Assembly (NCBI GenBank): GCA_028874075.1
Contig: JAPPLU010000060.1
Coordinates: forward strand, 215,281 to 279,280
Length of the DNA stretch: 64,000 bases
From: Chloroflexota bacterium
GTDB lineage: Bacteria; Chloroflexota; Dehalococcoidia; Lucifugimonadales; UBA3495
Direction: 5' to 3'
Shown here: piece by piece, positions 24,833-33,141 of the stretch
How positions within the stretch are numbered: position 1 is the stretch's first letter
Layout of the letters: every line of letters begins with the position of its first letter
Notes under the pieces: generated by a model
Seen by the model: the letters and a program-made list of their open reading frames with translations, nothing else
The model's database searches: none
Told to the model about the DNA's origin: nothing
Program-made: the position numbers and the translations under genes

Positions 24833-26089
24833 CTAACCGTTGAGTACCCGGTTAAGCATATCCTCGTCTTCAATTACCTCAAAGTGCCAGTCCAGCGGCT
24901 TGGCGACGCTACTGTCCCTGGTTGCCTTCAGGACCTCTTCGGCCGCGTAGACCACGTTGTAGTGGGTCACGTCGCGGCCACCCAGACCAATGATGCGGCC
25001 CAGGACAACCGGGGGATTGGGCTGACCGAACAGGGCGCTGCGCAGGTCCTGGTAAACGGCGGCCACGGTGTTGCGGTCCAGCACCACAACGCCCTTCACA
25101 TTGCTCAAAGCTTCTATCAGGTCTTCGCTGGGGAAGGGGCGATAGGTGCGGATCTTGACCAGTCCCACCTTCTTCCCCTGTTCGCGCAGCAGGTGCACCG
25201 CCAGCCTGGATGTGGAAGACAAAGAACCCATGGCCACAATTGCAAGTTCGGCGTCTTCCATTTGGTAGGTCTCAATGAGGCCGCCATAGCCGCGCCCTGT
25301 CAGGTTCACGTAGTCCAGGTGGGCCTGCTTCAGACGGGCCTTCGCCGTAACGTTTAGCGCCTCGTCCAACTGGAACCGTCTCTCCATGTATTCGCGTTCC
25401 ACGTCGATATAGCCATAGCCGCTCATGCGCTGGCCACCATAATACGCGGCAAAGTCCAGGTTTTTAACGAAGTCCACTTCCGCCGGCAGTTCATAGGGAG
25501 GCAAGAAGCTGTCAATGGCTTCCTGGCTAGGCGGCTGGACGGGATAGCTGTTGTGAGAGACTTCCCAACCATCGTAGGTGACGAAGGCCGGCAATAGCAC
25601 GTCGGGGTCCTCTGACACTTTGTAAGCCTGGATGACCGTGTCCATCACGTCCTGCGCATTCTCGCAGTGGTAGTGCATCCAGTGAATGTCCCGGTACATG
25701 ATGGTGTCCTGGTCGTCCGACCGGACAATGGCGGGGGGCTCCAGGGCGCGGTGCGCCACCACCACCACTATGGGAATACGGGCGTATGAGGCGAAAATAA
25801 GCTGCTGGGCCGCAATCAGCAGTCCCTCTGAGTTGGTAGCGAATGAGCAACGCGCCCCCGACTGGGTGGCGGTAATCTGGGCGTTCATTACACTGCGTTC
25901 GTGTTCCAGTTCAATTACTTCGGCGGGCAGTTCTCCCCGCTGGATCATCCTGGAAAGCTCCTCGCCAACTTCGTCGGAAGGGCCAATAGGGAAGTAGCAC
26001 AATACCTGCACACGTGCCAGCTTTAGTGCGTGTGCCGCCGCCTTGTTGCCGGTCAGCGCCTGGCGCCTGGTGGGTGTTGGGGTGGTCAT
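24833..26089 (-). CDS. 2-oxoacid:ferredoxin oxidoreductase alpha subunit (second operon)
   Basis: A 418-residue alpha subunit with the Pyr domain (10-220) and a C-terminal domain (280-400). Its substrate loop reads YFPIGPS, with G36 where pyruvate enzymes have Thr and the first operon has Arg, so it probably handles a different, perhaps larger or less charged, 2-oxoacid. Other family landmarks are ELEHERSVMNAQITATQSGAR and LPPYELP. The ribosome site is AGGAGA before ATG 26089. It lies between the gamma-delta gene (28 bases) and the beta gene. Confidence 0.9.
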   Translation of the reverse strand: MTTPTPTRRQALTGNKAAAHALKLARVQVLCYFPIGPSDEVGEELSRMIQRGELPAEVIELEHERSVMNAQITATQSGARCSFATNSEGLLIAAQQLIFASYARIPIVVVVAHRALEPPAIVRSDDQDTIMYRDIHWMHYHCENAQDVMDTVIQAYKVSEDPDVLLPAFVTYDGWEVSHNSYPVQPPSQEAIDSFLPPYELPAEVDFVKNLDFAAYYGGQRMSGYGYIDVEREYMERRFQLDEALNVTAKARLKQAHLDYVNLTGRGYGGLIETYQMEDAELAIVAMGSLSSTSRLAVHLLREQGKKVGLVKIRTYRPFPSEDLIEALSNVKGVVVLDRNTVAAVYQDLRSALFGQPNPPVVLGRIIGLGGRDVTHYNVVYAAEEVLKATRDSSVAKPLDWHFEVIEDEDMLNRVLNG

Positions 26090-26117
26090 TAATAGTCTCC
26101 TGAATTATTGGCGGTGG

Positions 26118-27140
26118 CTAAGTGTCCAGGTGGATGCGCTGGTGGGTGGCAATCTCGGGACGGTGGGGTTCGGCAGTAATGTCAGTGTAGTCCGGATTGT
26201 CCCGTTTCACCTGGTCTTCGTCCACCATGGTCAAAGCGCTGCCTACGCAAACCTCGGCGCAGATGCCGCAGCCCCGGCAGAAGTCCACGTCGATGCGGTA
26301 GCCCTGGTGGGGCAGGTCCTGCCGGATAATAAATCCGGTACCGTCGGGACACATCACCTCGCTGATGCAAACCCCGGGACAGATGCACTTGTTGTCTTCG
26401 CAAACGGGCACCTTGTCCCGCCAGACGAAGGGGCTGCCTCCCATGAAGCCAGGCAGCTTGTCATAACGGTCAAACTGGTAATACTGGGGCAGGTCTTCCA
26501 CGCGAGTGTGGTCAAGCCGCGCCGGTGTCCGGTCCACCTGGAACTTCACACCTCCGATGGCCTGCACAGTCTCGTAGGCCTCCGTGGTGGCTTCCACATT
26601 TCGTTCACCCACGGCGCCGGGGAAAGTCTCTCGGATAACATCCAGTAACTCTCCAAGGTCAATGGCCTCGGTGATGCGGGCGTAGGCGCCTAGTAGAGTC
26701 AGGCCTACTGGCGGCGGGTTGCGCCGCAGCAGTCTACTGGCTATCCCTGTGGCGTCCACGGTGGCCACCGCCCCCTCAAGGTCGAAGGGCAGGTCAATTT
26801 CCTGGGGATGCTTGGGGGAGTTCACCAGGAGGGTGCCCCGCTTCATCCGCCCTATAGCGTCAGCGATCAGTTCGTGGGTGTTGTTCTTTGCCGTGAGCAG
26901 CAGTTCTTCCTGGAAGACTATAACCTCGGATGGATGGTAGTTGGCACAGCTGGCCATAACTTCGGAGTCGGAAATTTTTACATAATTTATCACGGGTCCG
27001 CTGCGGGCGCGGGTGCCCGGATAGACGTTTACCGATACAAACCAACCCTGATCGGCATAGAGCTTGGCCAGAGCTTCCCCTGCCTGCACCGACCCCTGGC
27101 CGGACATGCAAAGAAGGTTTAACTCAGTGGTCTTCGGCAT
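26118..27140 (-). CDS. 2-oxoacid:ferredoxin oxidoreductase fused gamma-delta subunit (second operon)
   Basis: A 340-residue electron-transfer subunit. The gamma half (1-200) has the loop GQGSVQAGEALAKL and TRARSGP, closer to the canonical GRGGQG/RGG pattern than the first operon's copy. In the C-terminal ferredoxin part the second motif is regular (C288/C291/C294/C298), but the first is irregular: C247, C252, C254, C258 and C264, not CxxCxxCxxxCP. It may still hold a [4Fe-4S] cluster using four of these five, or a different cofactor. The ATG follows CAGGAG. First oxidoreductase gene in the operon; the alpha/beta hydrolase lies 127 bases upstream. Confidence 0.87.
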   Translation of the reverse strand: MPKTTELNLLCMSGQGSVQAGEALAKLYADQGWFVSVNVYPGTRARSGPVINYVKISDSEVMASCANYHPSEVIVFQEELLLTAKNNTHELIADAIGRMKRGTLLVNSPKHPQEIDLPFDLEGAVATVDATGIASRLLRRNPPPVGLTLLGAYARITEAIDLGELLDVIRETFPGAVGERNVEATTEAYETVQAIGGVKFQVDRTPARLDHTRVEDLPQYYQFDRYDKLPGFMGGSPFVWRDKVPVCEDNKCICPGVCISEVMCPDGTGFIIRQDLPHQGYRIDVDFCRGCGICAEVCVGSALTMVDEDQVKRDNPDYTDITAEPHRPEIATHQRIHLDT

Positions 27141-27267
27141 ACGCGCACTCCTGAAGGGCCAGCTGGCCCAATTGCCCCGCTATTCTACGCCACAAGGGTA
27201 TCTAAATCAAACTGGAACGAGGTGGCCTGCAGAGTGGCAAGGAGCAGAAGGGAAGTGGCCTGGAGAG

Positions 27268-28047
27268 CTATGTCACTGCCTGGAGAAAGCGGGTAACTTG
27301 GGGAAGGACTGCCTCGGTCTGATGCCAAGCTTCCATGTGGCCCAGGCCCGGGAGGGACAGGAAATCCAGATTGTCATGCCCCTCTACGCACTGCTTGGCC
27401 AGGGCGTAAGCCGGGTCTTCTTCGCCGGTGTATATCAAGGTCGGTGCTTCCAGTGTGTCCAGGGCACCCTCAAAGCCTTCTGAGTCCCGTATTGCGGTGG
27501 TCAGGGCTATCAAGGCTTCAATATCGTTCTCAGCGAACTGGGCCCTAACCTGATCGGGGATCAGTTCTGCGTGGTGGCCGCCTTCTGCCAGGGCGTCCCT
27601 GGTGCTGGTGAAGCGGTCGATTCGCCGCTGCAAGGGCCCTGGGTCGCGGACGTAGGGGTGCATTCCTCCCAGAACCAGCGAACGCAGGCGTTTCCGCGCG
27701 AACCTGGCCATGCCGAACCCCACCCAGGCGCCGAAGGAATAACCCATGAAATCGACGGTGTTAACCCTCATCTGGTCCAGGACAGCGGTTAAGTCGTTCA
27801 CCAGTAGTTCCATCCGGTAGTCCCTGACGGAATGGGGCTTGTCGCTTAGACCATGACCCCTGAAGTCCAGCAAGACCAGTGGCCTTAATTGGCTGAGTCG
27901 GTCCACATAGCCGGCATCGAACCAGTCGTCGCTCCGTTGCATGAATCCGTGGGCCAAAAGAAGGGGGACCCCGGCATCGCTACCTCCGCCTGTGGCGGGT
28001 TCCGAACGATAGAAGATACGGATTCCGTTGTTGGAAGCAAAAGGCAT
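27268..28047 (-). CDS. Alpha/beta hydrolase
   Basis: A 259-residue serine hydrolase of the alpha/beta fold. The oxyanion HG is in LLAHGFMQ, the nucleophile elbow is GYSFGA, the acid is the Asp in GEEDPAY, and the catalytic His is in GLGHMEAW. No signal peptide. It lies between a cupin gene (15 bases) and the second oxidoreductase operon, so it may hydrolyse an ester or C-C bond to release that operon's acid substrate; this is inferred from position only. The ATG has a poor ribosome site. Confidence 0.88.
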   Translation of the reverse strand: MPFASNNGIRIFYRSEPATGGGSDAGVPLLLAHGFMQRSDDWFDAGYVDRLSQLRPLVLLDFRGHGLSDKPHSVRDYRMELLVNDLTAVLDQMRVNTVDFMGYSFGAWVGFGMARFARKRLRSLVLGGMHPYVRDPGPLQRRIDRFTSTRDALAEGGHHAELIPDQVRAQFAENDIEALIALTTAIRDSEGFEGALDTLEAPTLIYTGEEDPAYALAKQCVEGHDNLDFLSLPGLGHMEAWHQTEAVLPQVTRFLQAVT

Positions 28048-28062
28048 GGGGAGCAGAAATAG

Positions 28063-28416
28063 TCAGGTTCCGGGTGTCTGGTTGGTCAAGGGCACAGCTA
28101 TAGTAATCCTGGGAATGTCGCTGGTAACCCTGGTGGTGTGTCCCTGACCTGTTAGGTCTTCCACCAGCACCACGGCGCCGGGACCGAAACGGTGCAAGGA
28201 GCCATCACCAAGGCCGATCTCACCTTCCCCCGAAAGGGTGATGATGTAGTTGCGGCGGGATTCCACGTGCCAGTCAGCAAAACGCCCCGGCTGCTGCACC
28301 CGAAACTGGAGGCCGGTAATTTCGGTAAGCGACTGGGGGTTGGGGAAGCTGTCCACGTCGATCTCTTCAATGTGGGCCTGCCCGTCGTCGCCGGTGTAAA
28401 TCCTGGGGATCTTCAA
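28063..28416 (-). CDS. Cupin-domain protein
   Basis: A 117-residue single-domain protein with the small beta-barrel cupin pattern: an RNYIITLSGEGEIGLGDG strand pair and a GPGAVVLVEDLTGQGHTTRV second motif. Metal-binding histidines are sparse (H in GQGHTTR), so binding of a small molecule without catalysis is possible. Starts at TTG 28416, seven bases after AGGAGG. It heads the likely operon cupin, hydrolase, oxidoreductase and ligase. It begins 26 bases downstream of the dxs stop, so dxs may be co-transcribed. Confidence 0.75.
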   Translation of the reverse strand: MKIPRIYTGDDGQAHIEEIDVDSFPNPQSLTEITGLQFRVQQPGRFADWHVESRRNYIITLSGEGEIGLGDGSLHRFGPGAVVLVEDLTGQGHTTRVTSDIPRITIAVPLTNQTPGT

Positions 28417-28442
28417 TGGAGAGCCTCCTGTGCACTACAAGT

Positions 28443-30335
28443 CTAATCAGAAGCGGCGCTCACGACGACACGATCCGGGAAGAACGCCTGCAGAATCTGC
28501 GTGGCAATACCCTCTGCATCCAGCTGAAGCCTGTGCCGCTGGTCCGCGGCGGTGCCATGTTCCACGAAGGAGTCGGGCATACCTATACGAAGCACCGGCA
28601 CGTCTTCCATTCCGGCCTCGGAAAGTGTCTCCAACACTGCCGAACCGAAACCACCGGCGAGGACGTTTTCCTCCACGGTCACTATGCGGCCGGAGCTTCT
28701 TGACGAATCCAGCAACAGGTTCACGTCCAGCGGTTTTACATAAATGGGGTTTACCACTCCGCAGGCCAGCCCATACTCGGCAAGAAGGTCGGCAGCCTCA
28801 AGCGCCGCCGTGGCGGTCTTGCCCAGCCCAAATATCACCACGTCGCCGCCTTCGCGTAACACAGCCCCTCTGCCCGGTGGCAGTTCCCTCAGTTCCTTGT
28901 CCATGGCACTGCCCGTCGCCGTTCCGCGGGGAATTCGAATGGCAAAGGGGCCCGGGTACTTGTAGGCCGTATAAACCAGGTGCTGAAGGTCGTTCTCGTC
29001 CATAGGAGCGGCGACTACCGCGTTTGGCAGGCAGCGAAGGTAAGAAAGGTCCAGAAAGCCGTGGTGAGTCTTCCCGTCTTCTCCAACAACTCCTGCGCGG
29101 TCCGCAATTATATTAACGGGCAGGTTTTGCAGGCAGACATCGTGCACCAATTGGTCGAAGGCTCTCTGCAGGAAGGTGGAGTAGATTGACACAAAGGGCT
29201 TGGCGCCCATGGAAGCCATTCCGGCCGCCATGCTCACGGCGTGCTGTTCCGCAATCCCCACGTCAAAAACCCTGTCAGGAAACGCCTGGCGCACGTCTTC
29301 CAGGCCCGTACCCTCCAGCATAGCCGCCGAAATACCAACCACCGCATCATCCTCCGCCATTAACTTGCTGATGGTGTCGGCAAATACTCTTGAGTAAGTG
29401 GGTGCTCCTGAACCGGCGCCCAGCGGTGAACTGGGCTGGTGGAACTTTACGGGATCATCTTCCGCCGGTTCATAGCCGTGCCCCTTGTGGGTTACGACGT
29501 GGACGATTGGGACCTGGCCGGTGGACAGCTTCGCCTGTTGAAGAGTCATTTCCAGTTGCCGCAGGTCGTGCCCGGCTACAGGGCCCAGGTACTGGAAACC
29601 CATCTCGTTCCAGAACATCGTGGGCAGAATGAACGTATCCAGGCTGTCGTTGAACCGCTTCACCAGCCGGTAGATGGCGTCCCCCGTGGGAACTCTCTTG
29701 GAGAGAGAGCGCATACGTCCGATCATCGCACGATATTCGGGGTGGGTGATTACCCGTTTTCTCCAGTTTGTCAGAAAGCCGATATTTTCTGATATCGACA
29801 TACCGTTGTCGTTAAGCACAACAATCAAGCGGTCTGGATTAAGGTGGACGATATTGTTCAGGGCTTCAAAGCTGGAGCCCGACGTCATCGCTCCGTCCCC
29901 CACCACGGCTATCGTCCACGCATCCTGGCCTCGTGTAGTGAGGGATTGGGCTATGCCCAAGGCTATTGAGAGCCCCGTACCAGCGTGACCTGCGCAAAGA
30001 GTGTCGTGGGGACTCTCACTAGGTTCGCCAAAACCGGAAATACCGCCGGCCAGGCGGATATCCTGAAACTCGTCTCGCCTGCCGGTAACCAGTTTGTGGC
30101 TGTACATCTGGTTGGTGGTGTCCCACACCAGCCTGTCCGTAGGGCTATCGAAAACGCGGTGTAGAGCAAGGGTGAGTTCCACCACGCCAAGGTTCGAAGC
30201 CAGGTGCCCTCCACGCTCAGTTATCACCGAGATGATGGTGTCTCGAATCTCGCTGGCTACCTGATTTAACTCCTTCTGGTTCAAGCCCTTCAGGTCTGAA
30301 GGTGAGTCGATACTGTCGAGTAATCGGGATGACAT
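28443..30335 (-). CDS. dxs: 1-deoxy-D-xylulose-5-phosphate synthase (divergent)
   Basis: A 630-residue TPP enzyme that joins pyruvate and glyceraldehyde 3-phosphate in the first step of the MEP isoprenoid pathway. Present: GHLASN with H44, TPP motif GDGAMTSG...LNDN, IAEQHAV with the cofactor Glu, YSTFLQRAFDQ and DRAGVVGEDGKTHHG. Several otherwise near-invariant spots differ: WDVGHQ is WDTTNQ (71-76), GHSSTS is GHAGTG (116-121), and GPVDGHD is GPVAGHD. The length is normal. Start is ATG 30335 after AGGAA. An isoprenyl diphosphate synthase gene lies at 41 kb; no other MEP gene is in the window. Assignment as DXS is still the best fit. Confidence 0.88.
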   Translation of the reverse strand: MSSRLLDSIDSPSDLKGLNQKELNQVASEIRDTIISVITERGGHLASNLGVVELTLALHRVFDSPTDRLVWDTTNQMYSHKLVTGRRDEFQDIRLAGGISGFGEPSESPHDTLCAGHAGTGLSIALGIAQSLTTRGQDAWTIAVVGDGAMTSGSSFEALNNIVHLNPDRLIVVLNDNGMSISENIGFLTNWRKRVITHPEYRAMIGRMRSLSKRVPTGDAIYRLVKRFNDSLDTFILPTMFWNEMGFQYLGPVAGHDLRQLEMTLQQAKLSTGQVPIVHVVTHKGHGYEPAEDDPVKFHQPSSPLGAGSGAPTYSRVFADTISKLMAEDDAVVGISAAMLEGTGLEDVRQAFPDRVFDVGIAEQHAVSMAAGMASMGAKPFVSIYSTFLQRAFDQLVHDVCLQNLPVNIIADRAGVVGEDGKTHHGFLDLSYLRCLPNAVVAAPMDENDLQHLVYTAYKYPGPFAIRIPRGTATGSAMDKELRELPPGRGAVLREGGDVVIFGLGKTATAALEAADLLAEYGLACGVVNPIYVKPLDVNLLLDSSRSSGRIVTVEENVLAGGFGSAVLETLSEAGMEDVPVLRIGMPDSFVEHGTAADQRHRLQLDAEGIATQILQAFFPDRVVVSAASD

Positions 30336-30485
30336 AAGCAATTCCTGGAAAGAACTGACTTGCTTTAAAACAAAGCCTGAATTGAAAGGCGAAAAAATGA
30401 TGAAAAAAGCGTAAAGTACCGCTCACTCTGTGTCAAGAAAGCTGTGGTTTTCGTGAAGGCCTGCCGAAAACCCTACCCTGCCGGG

Positions 30486-31136
30486 CTAAATCATGTGGCC
30501 CTGGCAGGAGACGGCTACCGATACCTGGATATCGTGAATGGCCTGGGACATAGTCTGGCCAATCAGGTCAAGCTGGCTAACCTGGGCTATGCGGTCGGCC
30601 GCCCTGGCGTGTTCCTGGCGGGAAAGGAGGCGGGGGAATATGCCGCAAGCGTCGGCCAGGCAGATAATCATTTGATCCCTGGGGTCCGGAATTTCGTCGC
30701 TAAATAGAACGTTCAGGATGCGCAATTTGACTTCCCGTTCGACGGAACCGTCTATCGCGGGATATCGCCTGGAACGAAAGACCCAGAGGAAGCGATCATC
30801 CGCTTTCTCCAGCACACCCTTTTCCACCAGCCGCTCCAGCGACTTCTCGCGGAGTTCAGTCCCATGTCGGGACACCTGCTCTACCCAGTAGCGGGTATCC
30901 TGGTTGCCTCCGACGGCGATCTCAGCCAGTACCGGATCCAAAATATCATCGCCAACAGGAGTGGAATCAATCAAGATGAGATTTTCCAGATCCGTGTCTA
31001 TCCGGTTCTCCATGGCCAGGTCCATTAAGACGGAACCGGCCAGGGCGTAATCTACCGACCAGGTAGGCACTTGGACAAATCTGCCATCTTCGTCGCGGAG
31101 CAGGAGCAGCATAATCTCTTCAACGAATCTCAACAT
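30486..31136 (-). CDS. GPP34 (GOLPH3-like) protein
   Basis: A 216-residue protein of the GPP34 family, the fold of eukaryotic GOLPH3, which binds phosphatidylinositol 4-phosphate. Hallmarks: the opening LLLLRDEDGRF, the YALAGSVLMDLAMENRIDTD helix, LIDSTPVGDDILD, and FRSRRYPAIDGSVEREVKLR. Bacterial members, common in Actinobacteria and Chloroflexota, have no established role; membrane or lipid binding is likely. ATG 31136 has GAGGTG nearby. Sits between dxs and the tRNA cluster, with its own possible promoter. Confidence 0.85.
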   Translation of the reverse strand: MLRFVEEIMLLLLRDEDGRFVQVPTWSVDYALAGSVLMDLAMENRIDTDLENLILIDSTPVGDDILDPVLAEIAVGGNQDTRYWVEQVSRHGTELREKSLERLVEKGVLEKADDRFLWVFRSRRYPAIDGSVEREVKLRILNVLFSDEIPDPRDQMIICLADACGIFPRLLSRQEHARAADRIAQVSQLDLIGQTMSQAIHDIQVSVAVSCQGHMI

Positions 31137-31558
31137 ACGAAGTGTCACCTCACGCAATCACGTAGCTGATCATAACTTGGCTTCAGGGATTTCATCACCG
31201 GATTTGAGTGGGCCATCCCTCTTTCTCAGCCAGATAATTGAATCCAAAACGTAATTCTTATGCTAATAAATATATTGTATCACAGCGCGGTTGGGGGTCA
31301 GGAGAGATGCGATCTATCCCCCACAAACACTCACTCATACAAGCCTGTCTCTCACAACACCACGATAGTAGGGGTTTCTTAAGAGAGATACCAAAGTTCT
31401 TAACCATCCATTGATTGGCCGTTTGCCCCACACTGGGATAAGACTGAAAGTAAGAGAAAAGTTGAATACAGAGAGAGCAACGAAGGCGAGAACCGGAGAA
31501 TCACTATAACCAGACACTCGCAACCGTTTGTGGACGAAAAGAGGATGATGCTGGAAGG
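31137..31558. other. Intergenic interval between GPP34 gene and tRNA cluster
   Basis: No gene seen. It holds an interrupted hairpin at 31293-31327 (GGGGG...CCCCC with an inner AGAT/ATCT stem) that could end the tRNA transcript. A possible minus-strand promoter for the GPP34 gene follows: TACAAT (31274-31279) with CTGACC 16 bases upstream (31296-31301). Confidence 0.4.
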
Positions 31559-31635
31559 TGGTGGGCAGTACTGGACTCGAACCAGTGACCTCCTGCGTGT
31601 AAAGCAGGCGCTCTAACCATCTGAGCTAACCGCCC
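31559..31635 (-). tRNA. tRNA-Val(TAC)
   Basis: Full cloverleaf on the minus strand: acceptor GGGCGGT/ACTGCCC, D-arm TAGCTCAGATGGTTA, anticodon stem CCTGC/GCAGG with loop TTTACAC (anticodon TAC), and T-loop GGTTCGAGTCC. CCA is encoded (31559-31561). Confidence 0.95.
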
Positions 31636-31696
31636 GTTGCGCACAAGTCCCGTGCGGGGAAGCGGGCAGGGATCTTCTTACACAAACTGAAAAAGG

Positions 31697-31772
31697 TGGC
31701 GCGCTTGGCGGGATTCGAACCCACGACCTCTGCCTCCGCAGGGCAGCGCTCTATCCACTGAGCTACAAGCGC
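31697..31772 (-). tRNA. tRNA-Arg(GCG)
   Basis: Acceptor GCGCTTG/CAAGCGC, anticodon stem CTGCC/GGCAG with loop CTGCGGA, T-loop GGTTCGAATCC and encoded CCA. The anticodon reads GCG instead of the usual bacterial ACG, so this tRNA does not need adenosine-to-inosine editing at position 34. Confidence 0.9.
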
Positions 31773-31792
31773 TAATGGAGCCTGGACATTTC

Positions 31793-31878
31793 TGGTGCCG
31801 AGGGAGGGATTTGAACCCACACGTCCATAAGGACACTGCGCCCTGAACGCAGCGCGTCTGCCGTTTCGCCACCTCGGC
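31793..31878 (-). tRNA. tRNA-Leu(CAG)
   Basis: Class II tRNA of 86 bases with a long variable arm (TGTCCTTATGGACG). Acceptor GCCGAGG/CCTCGGC, anticodon stem CTGCG/CGCAG with loop TTCAGGG (anticodon CAG), and encoded CCA. Confidence 0.95.
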
Positions 31879-31915
31879 ACGGCAACAGGGAAACCGTTGA
31901 CTGGAACCGGCCAAG

Positions 31916-31991
31916 TGGTGGGCGATGGAGGATTTGAACCTCCGACCTCCTCGGTGTGAACGAGGCGCTCTAACCACTGAGCTAACCGCCC
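31916..31991 (-). tRNA. tRNA-Val(CAC)
   Basis: Acceptor GGGCGGT/ATCGCCC, anticodon stem CCTCG/CGAGG with loop TTCACAC (anticodon CAC), T-loop GGTTCAAATCC and encoded CCA. First tRNA of the cluster in transcription order. Confidence 0.95.
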
Positions 31992-32013
31992 TTCCAGTTC
32001 CGTCGGAACAGCA

Positions 32014-32042
32014 ATTATAGGGAAACCAATGCTTTGGCGCAA
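32014..32042 (-). promoter_or_regulatory. Promoter of the tRNA cluster
   Basis: On the minus strand a perfect TATAAT (32019-32014) lies 17 bases after TTGCGC (32042-32037), with transcription predicted to begin close to the first tRNA. The -10 is strong and the -35 is weak. Confidence 0.6.
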
Positions 32043-32146
32043 CCCTTCTCATGCCAATGCGGATACAAAGCTTGGGTAGTGTGGCTCAGGAAAAGACAGG
32101 CTGAGACCCACCTACTCTCGAAGGGAGCGGTTCCCGTTCCACACGG

Positions 32147-32896
32147 CTATTGTGCGGTCATTCCCCCGTCTATCACCAGTTCACTTCCCGTAACGAAGGA
32201 TGACTCATCGGAGGCCAGGTAGAGGATCCCCGCCGCAATGTCTTCAGGCGTCCCCATCCGGCCCAGCGGAGTTCGTCCAACACGAAGGTCGTGAACTTCC
32301 TGGACTGCGTGGGCTGCCTGGGTCATGGGACTGTCCACGAAGCCGGGATGCACGGAGTTTACCCGTATGCCCTCAGAAGCATACTGAATTGCTGCCGCCT
32401 TGGTGAAGATGCGGACGGCTCCCTTGGAGGCATGGTATGGGGTGGAGGTCTCGCTGCCCACGATTCCGTAGATGGAGGAAATGTTTATTATGGACCCGCC
32501 ACCGGCCTTGCGCAGTTCCGGAATTGCCAGCTTGGTCCCCAGGAAGACTCCCTTTCCGTTTACGCTCATTACCCTGTCCCAGGTCTCTGCGGGCGTCTCC
32601 TCCACGGCAGTGCGGCCGCTGATACCGGCATTGTTGACCACCACGTCCAGCCTTCCGTAGAGGTCTACGGTGGCGTCGATCACCTGCTGCCAGTTTTCTT
32701 CATCCGTTACGTCCAGCCTAATGAAGGTGGCCCGGCCGCCTGCCTCAGAGATCTGTGCTTCTGTGGCGCGGCCCTCTTCTTCCAGCACGTCGGCCAGGAC
32801 AACCGCGGCTCCCTCGCTTGCCAGGAGCCTGGCAGTGGCGGCGCCGATGCCCCTTGCGCCGCCGCTGATTAGTGCTACTTTGCCTTCTACCCGCAT
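32147..32896 (-). CDS. Short-chain dehydrogenase/reductase
   Basis: A 249-residue classical SDR. It has the cofactor motif SGGARGIG, DVTDEE after beta-3, NNAG, catalytic Ser in INISSIYG, YHASK, and the C-terminal SDESSFVTGSELVIDGGMTAQ typical of 3-alpha/20-beta-hydroxysteroid or cyclopentanol dehydrogenase-like members. The start is given at ATG 32896, because the protein then begins MRVEGKVALISGG as in relatives; an upstream ATG at 32911 would add five residues. Stand-alone, between the tRNA cluster and the hflX operon end. Substrate not known. Confidence 0.9.
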   Translation of the reverse strand: MRVEGKVALISGGARGIGAATARLLASEGAAVVLADVLEEEGRATEAQISEAGGRATFIRLDVTDEENWQQVIDATVDLYGRLDVVVNNAGISGRTAVEETPAETWDRVMSVNGKGVFLGTKLAIPELRKAGGGSIINISSIYGIVGSETSTPYHASKGAVRIFTKAAAIQYASEGIRVNSVHPGFVDSPMTQAAHAVQEVHDLRVGRTPLGRMGTPEDIAAGILYLASDESSFVTGSELVIDGGMTAQ

Positions 32897-33141
32897 GAGA
32901 TCACCGTCCATGCATTAGATTTTGACCAGGGTCTACGAAACAGGTTCGCTGCTGCAAACGCCCGATGATGGCGCGGGCGGTGACTAAAAGGTTTATGTCA
33001 ACCGTTCTGAGGAAAATCCCATGATTGCGTTACATAACGTCTATTGTGCGAACCAACCTGTCGGGGCCTCGGGATTGCCTCCGGAGCAGTTTCATCCAGC
33101 CAAGTCTCAGCCACTTTGCGCTTTCGCAGGGGGCACGGATC

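Noticed and set aside
31559..31991. CRISPR-like regular repetition
   Set aside because: The repeated segments are the shared T-arm and D-arm sequences of four tRNA genes.
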